Origin: Methylococcales bacterium | GTDB lineage: Bacteria > Pseudomonadota > Gammaproteobacteria > Methylococcales > Methylomonadaceae | Reading direction: 5' to 3' | DNA: 64,000 nucleotides | NCBI GenBank assembly: GCA_028715725.1 | Contig: JAQURG010000011.1 | Coordinates: forward strand, 1-64,000 | Part shown: in pieces, positions 1-9,953 of the stretch | Numbering within the stretch: position 1 is the first letter of the stretch | Layout: the number at the start of each line of letters is the position of its first letter | The notes under the pieces: generated by a model | Told to the model about the DNA's origin: nothing | The model's input: the letters and a program-made list of their open reading frames with translations, nothing else | The model's database searches: none | Translations under genes and position numbers: made by a program

Positions 1-56
1 GTTTCGCGGCGCGGATCGGTAAGATCGGCAAAATAAGGGCGTGGATCAGGCAACAT
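1..56 (-). mobile_element. ISAs1-family transposase, N-terminal fragment cut by window edge
   Basis: Reading the minus strand from an ATG at 56 gives 18 codons that run off the window. They contain YFADLTDPRRE, which matches the conserved start of the DDE_Tnp_1-associated domain of ISAs1/H-repeat transposases (usually FADLPDPRR). Only the start is visible, so it cannot be said whether the element is intact. It is divergent from the nuo operon and its end lies in the nuoA upstream region. The call rests on one short motif. Confidence 0.55.
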
Positions 57-144
57 ACAGCTTTTTGTCAAAAAACAGACTTTAACAAATTTCAGGGTTC
101 AATGGGTAGATAGCGCGATTGCCCTGGTGATCAGCTAATAAATA

Positions 145-183
145 CTTGCCAAGTTTACGGGTTATGTGCCAATATTTGGCAAG
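145..183. promoter_or_regulatory. Dyad upstream of nuoA, possible operator
   Basis: CTTGCCAA at 145-152 is followed 23 bases later by its exact reverse complement TTGGCAAG at 176-183, about 70 bases before the nuoA start. The two half-sites are spaced like a regulator-binding dyad or a long-loop hairpin. TTGCCA inside the left arm could also serve as a -35 box, but no good -10 box follows. No regulator can be named. Confidence 0.3.
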
Positions 184-251
184 GTCTCCGGATCGTGGGG
201 ACAAATCCTTAATTCAATGATGTTTGATTATTGGAGAGTGAAGGCCCTAAG

Positions 252-665
252 ATGAACACCGAAAGCACACTTGCCACTAACCTGCTCCCTTTGATAATCT
301 ATTTCGGAGCCGTAATCGCCGTTACCGGAGTCATGCTCGGAGGCGCCTTCCTCCTGGGACAAAGACACCGCGCTAAAGCAGCCGATGAGCCTTTTGAATC
401 CGGCATAGTGCCGACCGGTGACGTTCACATTCGCTTTTCCGTGCACTTTTATCTGCTCGCCATTTTCTTTGTAATTTTCGATATGGAAAGCGTTTTTCTG
501 TTTGCTTGGTCGGTTGCTTTGCAAGAAGCCGGGTGGTCAGGCTTTATCGAAGCGCTGATTTTCCTCACCGTTCTGATCGCTACGCTGATCTATCTTGGCG
601 CTATAGGCGCTCTTGACTGGCGTACGTCCAGGCAACGCATTAACACCGTCGACAATAGACGCTAG
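252..665 (+). CDS. nuoA: NADH-quinone oxidoreductase subunit A
   Basis: Small membrane subunit of respiratory complex I, at the junction of the peripheral and membrane arms near the quinone site. The 137-residue protein shows three hydrophobic segments and the conserved FESGIVPTGD loop between the first two, followed by the RFSVHFYLLAIFFVIFDME segment typical of NuoA. An in-frame TTG lies upstream at 231, but the ATG at 252 has AAGG seven bases before it and fits the family start better. It opens the nuo operon; nuoB follows after 9 bases. Confidence 0.95.
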   Translation: MNTESTLATNLLPLIIYFGAVIAVTGVMLGGAFLLGQRHRAKAADEPFESGIVPTGDVHIRFSVHFYLLAIFFVIFDMESVFLFAWSVALQEAGWSGFIEALIFLTVLIATLIYLGAIGALDWRTSRQRINTVDNRR

Positions 666-674
666 GGGAAATTT

Positions 675-1316
675 ATGCATTGGAGTCTGACGCGAGCTGA
701 AAACGATTCCGCGCCCAAGCCCGGAGAACAGACGTATGAAGAAGCACTGCGTCGCAATTTTTTATTCGCCAAGCTTGAAGATATGGTCGCCTGGGGGCAA
801 TCCAATTCCGTCTGGCCTTTTAACTTCGGCCTGTCCTGCTGCTATGTGGAAATGGCTACAGCATTTACCAGCCGCCATGATATTGCCCGCTTCGGCTCGG
901 AAGTTATAAGGGCATCACCTCGCCAGGCCGATCTGATCGTTATTTCAGGCACCGTTTTTCGTAAAATGGCGCCTGTTATCAAGCGGCTTTATGATCAATT
1001 GCTGGAGCCGCGCTGGGTTATATCGATGGGGTCATGCGCCAACTCCGGCGGCATGTATGATATTTACAGCGTAGTGCAGGGCGTGGACAAATTTTTACCG
1101 GTGGATGTTTATGTGCCGGGCTGTCCGCCCCGCCCTGAAGCGCTGCTTCAGGGTTTAATGCTGCTGCAGGATTCGATAGGCAGAGAAAGGCGCCCGTTAA
1201 GCTGGGTCGCAGGTGATCAAACCATCATCAAGACAACCGGCCAGCCCAGCTACCGCGATTTACTTACCGAAGAGAGAATGCGCACGCGGCAGTTAAGAAG
1301 TCCCGACAAGCTATAG
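675..1316 (+). CDS. nuoB: NADH-quinone oxidoreductase subunit B
   Basis: Carries the terminal [4Fe-4S] cluster N2, which passes electrons to quinone in complex I. The four expected ligands are visible: the adjacent pair C55-C56 in [10 protein letters not shown]121 in GSCANSGG and C150 in VPGCPPRPE. The length of 213 residues is within the proteobacterial range, with a slightly long C-terminal tail that is common in gammaproteobacteria. It sits second in the operon, ahead of fused nuoCD. Confidence 0.97.
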   Translation: MHWSLTRAENDSAPKPGEQTYEEALRRNFLFAKLEDMVAWGQSNSVWPFNFGLSCCYVEMATAFTSRHDIARFGSEVIRASPRQADLIVISGTVFRKMAPVIKRLYDQLLEPRWVISMGSCANSGGMYDIYSVVQGVDKFLPVDVYVPGCPPRPEALLQGLMLLQDSIGRERRPLSWVAGDQTIIKTTGQPSYRDLLTEERMRTRQLRSPDKL

Positions 1317-1354
1317 TGACATTATGAGCCTGTAAGCATTGAGGAGAATAGTCA

Positions 1355-3133
1355 TTGGACGGTAATGCAGACAAAATTGAGATTCCTTCCAATACTCCCG
1401 CCATTGTTCGGGAACTAACGGAGCGGCTGAATATAAATGACTTTACAGTTCAGCCAACTCTCGATGGCATAACCACTGTTTGGCTTCCCAGGCAAAACCT
1501 GCGGGCTACCCTTCAGCATCTGAAATTTCAAATCACTTCCCCCTATTTGTTGCTGTTTGATCTGACGGCTATCGACGAGCGTCAGCGCACTCATCGGCAT
1601 GCACTGTCTGACAGTGCCTTTACCGTTGTCTATCATTTACTCTCTTTTGAGCGCAATGACGATATCCGGATCAAAGTCGCCTTGAATGAAGCCGACTTAT
1701 CCCTTCCGACTATAAGTGATATTTGGCCTTCGGCCAATTGGTATGAGCGCGAAGTCTGGGATATGTTCGGCATCGTCTTTGAAGGCCATCCGCATCTTCG
1801 GCGCATTCTGATGCCGCCGACTTGGCAGGGACATCCGCTGCGCAAGGAACATTATGCGCGTGCGACTGAGATGACAGCCTTTAGTCTTCCCGACGAGCGT
1901 CAGGAAATCGAACAGGATGCCTTGCGCTTTGTCCCCGAAGATTGGGGTATGCGCCGGCGCAGTGAAGAAAGCGACTTCATGTTCCTGAACATGGGGCCCA
2001 ATCATCCCAGCGTGCATGGCGCATTCCGTATTGCCTTGCAACTGGATGGAGAAGAAATTATCGATGCGCTGCCCGATATCGGTTATCACCATCGCGGCGC
2101 GGAAAAAATGGGTGAACGGCAATCCTGGCATACCTATATTCCTTATACAGACCGCGTCGATTATCTGGGCGGCTCGTCCAATAATTTGCCTTATGTGCTT
2201 GCCGTGGAGCAACTGGCCGGCATCGATGTTCCGGAGCGGGCTCAGGTCATCCGTGTGATGATCACTGAACTCTACCGCCTTGCCAGCCATCTGTTGTTTT
2301 ATGGCACCTACGCCCAGGACGTGGGCCAGATGTCGCCGATCTTCTATATGTTTATCGACCGCGAAAAGGTATTCGATATTCTGGAATCGATTACCGGCGC
2401 TCGTATGCATTCCAGTTATTTTAGAATCGGCGGTGTTGCAATGGATTTGCCGCAGGGCTGGGATAAACGGATACGCGAGTTCGTTAATTATTTACCGGCA
2501 CGGCTGGATCATTATGACAAGCTGGTGATGCAAAATAGCATATTAAAACGTCGCACGCAGGGAGTCGGCGCCTATAACACTGCAGAAGCCGTCGACTGGA
2601 GCGTAACGGGGCCCGGCCTTCGAGCCACAGGCCTGGCGTGGGATTACCGCAAAGCACGGCCTTATTCCGGCTATGAAAATTACGAATTTGAAATACCCAT
2701 TGCAAGCCACGGCGATTGTTATGATCGTTGCGTGGTGCGCATTGAAGAAATGCGCCAAAGCGTTCGAATCATCGCGCAATGTCTGGAAAATATGCCTGAA
2801 GGGCCTCATAAGGCTCATCATCCATTGACTACGCCTCCGCCTAAAGCGCGCACGCTGCATGATATAGAGACGCTGATCCAGCATTTTCTCAACGTCAGTT
2901 GGGGGCCGGTAATTCCTGCCGGCGAATCCTGTGTAACCATTGAGGCTACGAAAGGTTTAAATGCTTACTATCTGATTAGCGACGGCGGCACGATGTCTTA
3001 CCGCACCCGTATCCGCACCCCTTCCTTCCCGCACTTACAGATGATACCGATGATGTGCAGGGGAATGATGATTGCCGACCTGATCGCGATACTGGCCAGT
3101 ATCGATTTTGTCATGGCCGACGTGGACCGCTGA
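1355..3133 (+). CDS. nuoCD: NADH-quinone oxidoreductase fused subunits C and D
   Basis: Peripheral-arm subunit of complex I that forms most of the quinone-binding cavity with NuoB. Residues 1 to about 190 are the NuoC (30 kDa) domain, with the [12 protein letters not shown] signature. From about 200 the protein is NuoD (49 kDa), with [11 protein letters not shown] and [14 protein letters not shown]. The 592-residue fused form is the E. coli-type arrangement. Translation probably begins at the TTG at 1355, which has GAGGAG eight bases upstream; no ATG fits as well. The stop is one base before the nuoE start, suggesting translational coupling. Confidence 0.97.
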   Translation: MDGNADKIEIPSNTPAIVRELTERLNINDFTVQPTLDGITTVWLPRQNLRATLQHLKFQITSPYLLLFDLTAIDERQRTHRHALSDSAFTVVYHLLSFERNDDIRIKVALNEADLSLPTISDIWPSANWYEREVWDMFGIVFEGHPHLRRILMPPTWQGHPLRKEHYARATEMTAFSLPDERQEIEQDALRFVPEDWGMRRRSEESDFMFLNMGPNHPSVHGAFRIALQLDGEEIIDALPDIGYHHRGAEKMGERQSWHTYIPYTDRVDYLGGSSNNLPYVLAVEQLAGIDVPERAQVIRVMITELYRLASHLLFYGTYAQDVGQMSPIFYMFIDREKVFDILESITGARMHSSYFRIGGVAMDLPQGWDKRIREFVNYLPARLDHYDKLVMQNSILKRRTQGVGAYNTAEAVDWSVTGPGLRATGLAWDYRKARPYSGYENYEFEIPIASHGDCYDRCVVRIEEMRQSVRIIAQCLENMPEGPHKAHHPLTTPPPKARTLHDIETLIQHFLNVSWGPVIPAGESCVTIEATKGLNAYYLISDGGTMSYRTRIRTPSFPHLQMIPMMCRGMMIADLIAILASIDFVMADVDR

Positions 3134-3134
3134 T

Positions 3135-3626
3135 ATGAAAGAGCCTATAGAAAAACCGGACTTTGAAGGTTTGAGCCTCGCAGAAATCCGGGAGATTAAA
3201 GCCGGGATGAGTCATTACGAAGATAAAACAGCCGCTTCCATAGAGGCGCTAAAAATCATTCAGAAACATCGACGCTGGGTTTCCGACGAATGCCTTGTTG
3301 CCGTAGCCGAACTGCTGGAAATGTCGTCGGCGCAACTGGAAGGAGTGGCGACTTTCTACAATCTGATTTACCGCCAACCGGTAGGTAAAACGGTCATTCA
3401 TTATTGCAACAGCGTTACCTGCTGGATGCTCGGTGCAGAGGATATTAGCGAGCGTTTATGCCGGTATCTGAACGTCGAGTTGGGCGAAATATCTGCGGAT
3501 GGCGAATATACGGTATTGCCGATTGTTTGCCTGGGTGCCTGCGATCACGCACCGGTTGTTCTGGTGGGTGACAAGCTGAAGCTCGACGTCACGGAAAATG
3601 CTGTTAACGAGATTTTCGGAAGGTAG
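3135..3626 (+). CDS. nuoE: NADH-quinone oxidoreductase subunit E
   Basis: Thioredoxin-fold subunit of the NADH dehydrogenase module that binds the [2Fe-2S] cluster N1a. The ligands appear as the pair in YCNSVTCWMLGA and the pair in CLGACDHAPV. The open frame extends upstream to a TTG at 3108 inside nuoCD, but the ATG at 3135, directly after the nuoCD stop, gives a 163-residue protein close to the E. coli length. nuoF follows with four bases between stop and start. Confidence 0.95.
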   Translation: MKEPIEKPDFEGLSLAEIREIKAGMSHYEDKTAASIEALKIIQKHRRWVSDECLVAVAELLEMSSAQLEGVATFYNLIYRQPVGKTVIHYCNSVTCWMLGAEDISERLCRYLNVELGEISADGEYTVLPIVCLGACDHAPVVLVGDKLKLDVTENAVNEIFGR

Positions 3627-3630
3627 TGCT

Positions 3631-4920
3631 ATGGAGAATATGGATAAACCCTTAACCAAAAATATCCGGCCGGATCGTGTTTTTGCAACGCTGGCCGATT
3701 ATGAAAGCACCGGCGGCTATCAGGGATTGCGCAAGGCTGTCACTCAATTGCAACCGAAAGATGTGCAGCAATGGGTCAAGGATGCGGGATTACGCGGCCG
3801 AGGCGGAGCGGGATTCGGCACCGGCCTTAAATGGAGCATGGTGCCTGTGGATGACGACAGCTCACAAACCCGTTACCTGATTGCCAACGCCGATGAGATG
3901 GAGCCGGGAACATTCAAGGATAGACTGCTGATGGAGCAGGACCCGCATCAGTTAATTGAGGGCATTATTATTGCGGCCTATGCTGTTCAGGCCAGTATCG
4001 CCTATATATTCCTGCGCTCAGAATATCACCTTGCCGCTTTGCGTCTTGAGACGGCTTTGCGCGGGGCTCGAGCTAAAGGCTATCTGGGCGAGCATATTTT
4101 AAATTCGGAATTCAGCCTGGAAATACATTTACATACCAGCGCAGGACGATATATTTGCGGCGAGGAAACAGCACTTCTTAATGCACTCGAAGGAAAGAGA
4201 GCCACACCCCGAGCCAAACCGCCTTTCGCGGTGGTCAGCGGACTTTGGGGCAGACCGACGGTAATCAATAATGTAGAAACTTTATGTAATGTGCCGCATA
4301 TTTTAAATTATGGCGTCGAGTGGTATCGTGGTTTGTCAATGGGCGCCGATCAGGGAACCAAACTCTTCGGAGCCAGCGGACGCATTAAACATCCCGGTTT
4401 ATGGGAACTGCCGATGGGCGTTCCCATCCGGGAAATCATTGAAGAGCATGCAGGCGGCATGCAGGATGGTTATAAATTGCGCGGCTTTTTGCCCGGCGGC
4501 GCATCAACCGATTTCCTGTTGCCCGAGCATCTGGATGTGGTTATGGATTACGAAGCCGTAGCCAAAGCCGGTAGCCGCATGGGCACAGGAACGATGATTA
4601 TTCTTGATGATCGTACCTGTCCGGTACAAATGGTGCTGAACCTGGAACAGTTTTTTGCCCAGGAGTCGTGCGGCTGGTGTACGCCTTGCCGTGATGGCTT
4701 GCCCTGGACGGTCACTTTGCTGAAAGACATCATTGCAGGACGAGGCCGGCTGGAAGATCTGGATATATTGTCCGGATTAACCCGCATGCTGGGGCCCGGA
4801 AATACCTTTTGCGCGTTAGCGCCCGGAGCCATGGAACCGCTGCAAAGCGCGCTTAAATATTTCCGCAAGGATTTTGAGCGCTATATCGCTGAAGATAATG
4901 CTGTAGTGGAGTCTGCGTAA
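3631..4920 (+). CDS. nuoF: NADH-quinone oxidoreductase subunit F
   Basis: NADH-binding subunit that carries FMN and [4Fe-4S] cluster N3 and is the electron entry point of complex I. The glycine-rich GRGGAGFGTGLKW segment and NADEMEPGTFKDR are the nucleotide and FMN binding regions. ESCGWCTPCRDG with the later Cys in NTFCALAPGA supplies the N3 ligands. The ATG at 3631 is preferred because GGAAGG lies seven bases before it; this gives 429 residues. The stop overlaps the nuoG start by one base (TAATG). Confidence 0.96.
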   Translation: MENMDKPLTKNIRPDRVFATLADYESTGGYQGLRKAVTQLQPKDVQQWVKDAGLRGRGGAGFGTGLKWSMVPVDDDSSQTRYLIANADEMEPGTFKDRLLMEQDPHQLIEGIIIAAYAVQASIAYIFLRSEYHLAALRLETALRGARAKGYLGEHILNSEFSLEIHLHTSAGRYICGEETALLNALEGKRATPRAKPPFAVVSGLWGRPTVINNVETLCNVPHILNYGVEWYRGLSMGADQGTKLFGASGRIKHPGLWELPMGVPIREIIEEHAGGMQDGYKLRGFLPGGASTDFLLPEHLDVVMDYEAVAKAGSRMGTGTMIILDDRTCPVQMVLNLEQFFAQESCGWCTPCRDGLPWTVTLLKDIIAGRGRLEDLDILSGLTRMLGPGNTFCALAPGAMEPLQSALKYFRKDFERYIAEDNAVVESA

Positions 4921-7625
4921 TGGCTCGGATCGAAATAGACGGCCAATCTTATGATGTTCAGGACGGCGACAATCTGCTGTCGTCCTGTTTGTCGCTGGGC
5001 CTGGACCTGCCTTATTTTTGCTGGCATCCTGCCATGGGCTCGGCGGGCGCATGCCGGCAATGTGCGATTATTCAATACAAGGATGCCGAAGACCAGAGGG
5101 GGCGGCTGGTCATGGCTTGCATGACGCCGGTAAAGGAGGCCATGCGCATTTCCATCGATGCTGAACAGGCACGGCAGTTTCGCAGTGACAATATCGAACT
5201 GCTGATGACTAATCACCCGCACGACTGTCCGGTATGCGAGGAAGGCGGCGAATGCCATTTACAGGATATGACGGTCATGACCGGCCATACTTTCCGCCGC
5301 TACCGGGGCCGGAAGCGAACTCATAACAACCAGAACCTCGGCCCTTTTATCAATCATGAAATGAATCGTTGCATCGCCTGCTACCGGTGCGTGCGTTTTT
5401 ATGATGAGTATGCCGGCGGTAAAGATCTTCAGGTTCTGGGAATGCACAACAATGTTTATTTCGGCCGCTTTGAAGATGGCGCGCTGGAAAACGAATTCAG
5501 CGGTAATCTGGTCGAAGTCTGTCCGACAGGCGTATTTACAGATAAGACTTTCAGCGCGCGCTACACCCGGAAGTGGGATTTACAGACGGCGCCATCGATT
5601 TGTATTCATTGCAGCCTGGGCTGCAACACCGCTCCCGGTGAACGCTACGGAGAACTCAGGCGTATCATCAACCGTTATCATGGCGAAATTAACGGCTATT
5701 TTTTGTGCGACCGCGGACGCTTCGGTTATGGATTCGTCAATAGCCAAAAACGCATCGTGATGCCAGGCATTAAAGGCCAGACAGAGACAACCGCCGAGAT
5801 AGCGGAAAACCACTTCCGGAATCTGTTGAAATACGCCAAGTCAGTAATAGGCATTGGTTCGCCGCGCGCTTCACTGGAAGCTAATTTTGCCTTGCGCTCA
5901 CTGGTCGGCGAGGCTAATTTCTTTCTGGGCCTGGAAGATGCGGAACATACGTTACTCAACGCTATCGTCGAGATATTGTTTAACGGAGGTATTCGGTCAC
6001 CCTCTCTGCGAGAGACTGAACAAGCCGATGCCGTGTTGATTATGGGTGAGGATGTGACTCACAGTGCGCCCAGGCTGGCGCTTTCGTTACGGCAGGCAGT
6101 GCGCAACGCATCATTTGACATGGCGCACAAGATGCATATACCGCTCTGGCAGGATGCCGCAATCAGGCAATTGGGTCCGATACGCAGCCCCTTGTTTATC
6201 GCCAGTATTTGTTCTACCCGTCTGGATGATGTGGCAACCGGCACCTATCAAGGTAGCCCGGACGATATCGCACGGTTTGGCTTTGCTATTGCTCATTGTC
6301 TGGATGAGTCGGCTGCTGAACCCGTTGACTTGAGTGAAGACGAAAAATCGCTTGCACGTTCGATTGCCAAGGCTTTGAAACAGGCGCAGCGCCCATTGAT
6401 CGTATCGGGAACCAGTTGCTTGAGCGTCGCAGTCATTCAGGCCGCCTATAATGTCGCCAAAGCATTGCCTGCCCAGGACAAACAGTTGACTTTTACCCTG
6501 CCGGAATGCAACAGCTTGGGGTTGGCCATAATGAATGGCAGGCCTTTGCAGCAGGCATTCGATAGCATAAATGATGGCTTGGCGGATACCGTGGTCATTC
6601 TTGAGAACGATCTTTATCGGCGGGCTTCACATCAAAGCGTGGATGGGTTTCTGGAAAAAGCAGCTCATGTTGTGGTTATTGATAATCTCGAAAATCAAAC
6701 AGTTGGACGTGCCGAACTGGTACTTCCTGCTGCAACTTTTGCTGAATCCGAAGGGACCCTGGTAAACAACGAGGGGCGGGCACAGCGATATTTTCCTGTT
6801 TACCCGGCGGCAGATCCGATACGCGGCAGCTGGCAGTGGCTGACGCGTTTGGAAAATTCTCAATGGCGGCATCACCACGCTCTTACGGCCGCTTGCGCAA
6901 GCGCATTCCCCTATCTTGCCGCCATTGTTCACGCCGCGCCGCAGACTGATAACATCATCAAGGGCAGTAAAATCCCGAGACAGCCTCACCGTTACAGCGG
7001 CCGAACCGCAATGCATGCCAATATCAAAGTCAGTGAACCCGGCCAGCCGCAAGATATGGAAACACCCTTCGCTTTTTCAATGGAGGGAGCAATGGCGCAT
7101 GTTCAACCGGCCTTATTACCCGTCATTTGGGCGCCAGGCTGGAATTCCAACCAGGCGATTAACAAGTTCCAGCAGGAAACCGGCGGTCATTTGCGTGATG
7201 GAGACGCCGGAGCCCGGCTGATCAAGCCATCCGGTAGTCATTTGCCCTGGTTTGGTCATATTCCGCCGGCCTTTGAACCGGAACCGGGTTTATGGCGAAT
7301 TATGTCTTTGCCGCATATTTTCGGCAGCGAGGAGTTAAGTTTACAGTCAACGCCACTGGCCGAACGATTACCCGATTTATGCGTCCTGCTGAACCCTCAG
7401 GATGCCGAATCATTAGGAGTCGATCCCGGTGATCCAATAGAAATCTGCGACCCGGCAAGAAACTTTCTTTTAAAATTTCCAGTAAACATTGAGAAGACAC
7501 TGCCTCGCGGTTTGCTTGGAATAACCGCAGGGCGGCCTGAATTCCAGCCTTTAAAATTTCTGGATCAGGTTACTTTAAATAAAGCTAATCCCGAACAACA
7601 GCCTAATTCGGAGGCTCCGTTATGA
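4920..7625 (+). CDS. nuoG: NADH-quinone oxidoreductase subunit G
   Basis: Large iron-sulfur subunit of the NADH module. Ligand sets are readable in order: C34, C45, C48 and C67 for the [2Fe-2S] cluster N1b; H99, C103, C106 and C112 for N5; C151, C154, C157 and C201 for N4. C228, C231, C235 and C263 match the extra cluster N7 that E. coli NuoG has and many complex I enzymes lack. The rest is a molybdopterin oxidoreductase-like fold without a cofactor role. At 901 residues it is close to the E. coli protein. It overlaps nuoF by one base and nuoH by four. Confidence 0.96.
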   Translation: MARIEIDGQSYDVQDGDNLLSSCLSLGLDLPYFCWHPAMGSAGACRQCAIIQYKDAEDQRGRLVMACMTPVKEAMRISIDAEQARQFRSDNIELLMTNHPHDCPVCEEGGECHLQDMTVMTGHTFRRYRGRKRTHNNQNLGPFINHEMNRCIACYRCVRFYDEYAGGKDLQVLGMHNNVYFGRFEDGALENEFSGNLVEVCPTGVFTDKTFSARYTRKWDLQTAPSICIHCSLGCNTAPGERYGELRRIINRYHGEINGYFLCDRGRFGYGFVNSQKRIVMPGIKGQTETTAEIAENHFRNLLKYAKSVIGIGSPRASLEANFALRSLVGEANFFLGLEDAEHTLLNAIVEILFNGGIRSPSLRETEQADAVLIMGEDVTHSAPRLALSLRQAVRNASFDMAHKMHIPLWQDAAIRQLGPIRSPLFIASICSTRLDDVATGTYQGSPDDIARFGFAIAHCLDESAAEPVDLSEDEKSLARSIAKALKQAQRPLIVSGTSCLSVAVIQAAYNVAKALPAQDKQLTFTLPECNSLGLAIMNGRPLQQAFDSINDGLADTVVILENDLYRRASHQSVDGFLEKAAHVVVIDNLENQTVGRAELVLPAATFAESEGTLVNNEGRAQRYFPVYPAADPIRGSWQWLTRLENSQWRHHHALTAACASAFPYLAAIVHAAPQTDNIIKGSKIPRQPHRYSGRTAMHANIKVSEPGQPQDMETPFAFSMEGAMAHVQPALLPVIWAPGWNSNQAINKFQQETGGHLRDGDAGARLIKPSGSHLPWFGHIPPAFEPEPGLWRIMSLPHIFGSEELSLQSTPLAERLPDLCVLLNPQDAESLGVDPGDPIEICDPARNFLLKFPVNIEKTLPRGLLGITAGRPEFQPLKFLDQVTLNKANPEQQPNSEAPL

Positions 7626-8578
7626 ATGCAGGCCTGGGCGATGCGGCTGACATCATCGGCATTTTAGTATCAACGATTTCCGTTTCGGCATTGCTGATCT
7701 GGGTAGAACGCCGCCTTTTGGCGGTCTGGCAGGACCGCCTGGGACCCAACAGGGTCGGGCCGCTAGGCTTGATGCAGGTGGCCGCCGATATGATCAAAAT
7801 GTTTTTCAAGGAAGACTGGATTCCACCCTTTTCCGATAAACCGGTGTTTGTCCTGGCGCCCACCATCGTATTTATTACCATGCTTACCGGTTTCGCAGTG
7901 ATTCCTTTTGCACCGGGCGTTGGCATCATCGATTTTAATTTCGGACTGCTTTACTTTCTGGCATTGTCGTCGCTGTCCGTCTACAGTATCGTGCTGGCAG
8001 GTTATGCTTCCAATAACAAATATTCGCTGCTCGGCGGGCTGCGTGCGGCCGCGCAGACCGTCAGTTATGAAGTCTTCATGGGCATTTCTATCATGGGCGT
8101 GGTGATGTTGTCCGGTACTTTTAATTTAAGGGAAATTGTCGAGGCTCAGCGCGACGGCTGGTTTATTCTGCCTCAATTTTTCGGTTTTATCATCTTCCTC
8201 ATCGCCGTCATTGCGGAAAGCCGCCGGGCGCCGCTTGATTTGCCTGAGGCAGAACAAGAATTGATCGGCGGTTTTCATACCGAATATTCAGGAATGAAAT
8301 TCGGCATGTTTTTCGTCGGCGAGTATCTCGCCATTACACTCAGCTCAGCGCTGGTGGTGACCCTCTTCTTCGGCGGCTGGCTGGGCCCGTGGCTGCCGCC
8401 GCTGCTATGGTTTTGTTTGAAAACCACCATCGGCATATTGCTTTTTATTTTGCTGCGCGGAGCATTGCCGCGCCCGCGCTATGACCAGTTGATGACTTTC
8501 GGCTGGAAGGTGCTGCTGCCCGCAGGGCTATTGAACCTGCTGGTTACCGGGGCGGTTGTGTTGTCATTGCACAGTTAA
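7622..8578 (+). CDS. nuoH: NADH-quinone oxidoreductase subunit H
   Basis: Membrane subunit at the base of the quinone channel. It has about eight hydrophobic segments, the VERRLLAVWQDRLGPNRVGP signature near the N-terminus, and ESRRAPLDLPEAEQELIGGF, the acidic loop shared by the family and thought to couple quinone reduction to proton movement. The length of 318 residues is typical. ATGA overlap with nuoG indicates coupled translation. Confidence 0.96.
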   Translation: MNAGLGDAADIIGILVSTISVSALLIWVERRLLAVWQDRLGPNRVGPLGLMQVAADMIKMFFKEDWIPPFSDKPVFVLAPTIVFITMLTGFAVIPFAPGVGIIDFNFGLLYFLALSSLSVYSIVLAGYASNNKYSLLGGLRAAAQTVSYEVFMGISIMGVVMLSGTFNLREIVEAQRDGWFILPQFFGFIIFLIAVIAESRRAPLDLPEAEQELIGGFHTEYSGMKFGMFFVGEYLAITLSSALVVTLFFGGWLGPWLPPLLWFCLKTTIGILLFILLRGALPRPRYDQLMTFGWKVLLPAGLLNLLVTGAVVLSLHS

Positions 8579-8593
8579 TGAAAGGAAAAAGTA

Positions 8594-9109
8594 ATGTTTA
8601 GTCAACTGAGATCATTATGGGAGGTTTTAAGGCATACGTTCATCAAACACGATACCGTGGAATATCCGGAGCAAAAGCCGGCGCTGTTTCCACGTTATCG
8701 GGGACGTATTATTTTGACCCGCGATCCGGATGGTGAAGAGCGTTGCGTCGCGTGCAATCTTTGCGCAGTAGCTTGTCCCGTAGACTGCATCGCCTTGCAG
8801 AAGACGGAGGACGAGCACGGACGCTGGTATCCCGAATTCTTCCGGATCAATTTCTCCCGCTGCATCATGTGCGGATTTTGCGAAGAAGCCTGTCCGACTA
8901 ACGCCATTCAGCTCACGCCGGATTTTGAGATGTGTGAATATGACCGGCAGAATATGGTTTACGAAAAGCAGCATTTGTTAATTGATGGGACCGGAAAGTA
9001 TCACGATTATAACTTTTACCGGGTTGCCGGTATGACGATCGGGAATAAAGCCAAGGGTCAGGCTGAAAACGAATACCCGCCGGTCAATGTAAAAACCTTG
9101 TTACCCTGA
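8594..9109 (+). CDS. nuoI: NADH-quinone oxidoreductase subunit I
   Basis: Ferredoxin-like subunit that holds the two [4Fe-4S] clusters N6a and N6b between NuoG and NuoB. Two CxxCxxCxxxC motifs are present: C51, C54, C57, C61 and C90, C93, C96, C100, the second set in [12 protein letters not shown]. The protein has 171 residues. AAAGGAAAA lies just before the ATG. Confidence 0.96.
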   Translation: MFSQLRSLWEVLRHTFIKHDTVEYPEQKPALFPRYRGRIILTRDPDGEERCVACNLCAVACPVDCIALQKTEDEHGRWYPEFFRINFSRCIMCGFCEEACPTNAIQLTPDFEMCEYDRQNMVYEKQHLLIDGTGKYHDYNFYRVAGMTIGNKAKGQAENEYPPVNVKTLLP

Positions 9110-9120
9110 TGGAGAGCATT

Positions 9121-9639
9121 ATGGCGCTGATTTTATTTTATATTGCTTCCGCCGTTGCCATATTCGCTACAGTCATGATGATCACTAGGCTTAATGCTGT
9201 ACACGGACTTCTTTATCTGATTTTATCGCTGCTGGCTGTGGGCGTTATTTTCTTTCTGCTGGGAGCGCATTTTGCCGCCGTGCTGGAAGTGATTATTTAC
9301 GCCGGAGCGATTATGGTTCTATTTGTGTTCGTCATCATGATGCTCAATCAGGGGCAAAAGACTATAAATCAGGAATCTGACTGGCTAAAGCCGGGAATCT
9401 GGATCTGGCCGTCTTTGCTGGCCTTGATTCTGCTTGCTGAAATGCTGGTCATGATCGTGCTTGGCGATAATGCCGATACCGGCCATGTAGTGGATGCCAG
9501 ACAAGTAGGGATTGCATTATACGGGCCTTATCTGTTGGCGGTGGAGTTGGCCTCGATATTATTGCTGGCCGGGTTGGTGGGTGCTTACCATCTGGGAAAA
9601 CCGATGCTCAAGACTGCACGGCGGAGGACGGAATCATGA
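9121..9639 (+). CDS. nuoJ: NADH-quinone oxidoreductase subunit J
   Basis: Membrane subunit with five hydrophobic segments. The conserved third helix reads [20 protein letters not shown] and includes the pi-bulge region known from complex I structures. Two start codons are possible, 9109 (overlapping the nuoI stop) and 9121; the second begins [10 protein letters not shown], which aligns with the E. coli N-terminus, and has GGAGAG close upstream. The protein from 9121 has 172 residues. It overlaps nuoK by four bases. Confidence 0.92.
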   Translation: MALILFYIASAVAIFATVMMITRLNAVHGLLYLILSLLAVGVIFFLLGAHFAAVLEVIIYAGAIMVLFVFVIMMLNQGQKTINQESDWLKPGIWIWPSLLALILLAEMLVMIVLGDNADTGHVVDARQVGIALYGPYLLAVELASILLLAGLVGAYHLGKPMLKTARRRTES

Positions 9640-9944
9640 GCGGGGTTCCGATGGAGTTTGGCCTGTTGCTGTCTGCCGTATTGTTTGTGCTGGGCCTGAT
9701 CGGTTTAATGGTTCGGCGCAACCTGATCATGATGCTGATGTCCCTGGAAGTCATGCTCAACGCTACCGGTTTGGCCTTTATTGTGGCAGGTTCCCGCTGG
9801 GGGCAGGCGGATGGCCAAATCATGTTTCTGCTGATACTGACTCTTGCCGCGGCGGAGGTGGGTGTTGGCCTGGGGCTCGTGATGCAAATTTTCCATCGTT
9901 TTAATACGCTGGATGCCGATTCAGTGAACGAGATGCAAGGATAG
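9636..9944 (+). CDS. nuoK: NADH-quinone oxidoreductase subunit K
   Basis: Three-helix membrane subunit related to MrpC antiporter proteins. It has the conserved acidic helix residues in [15 protein letters not shown] and [13 protein letters not shown] that lie on the proton path. The 102-residue length is typical. Its start overlaps the nuoJ stop (ATGA). Confidence 0.95.
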   Translation: MSGVPMEFGLLLSAVLFVLGLIGLMVRRNLIMMLMSLEVMLNATGLAFIVAGSRWGQADGQIMFLLILTLAAAEVGVGLGLVMQIFHRFNTLDADSVNEMQG

Positions 9945-9953
9945 GAGGCTGGA

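Noticed and set aside
1697-2410. 237-codon open frame antisense to nuoCD
   Set aside because: It lies wholly inside nuoCD, has no family features, and is explained by base composition of the conserved gene.
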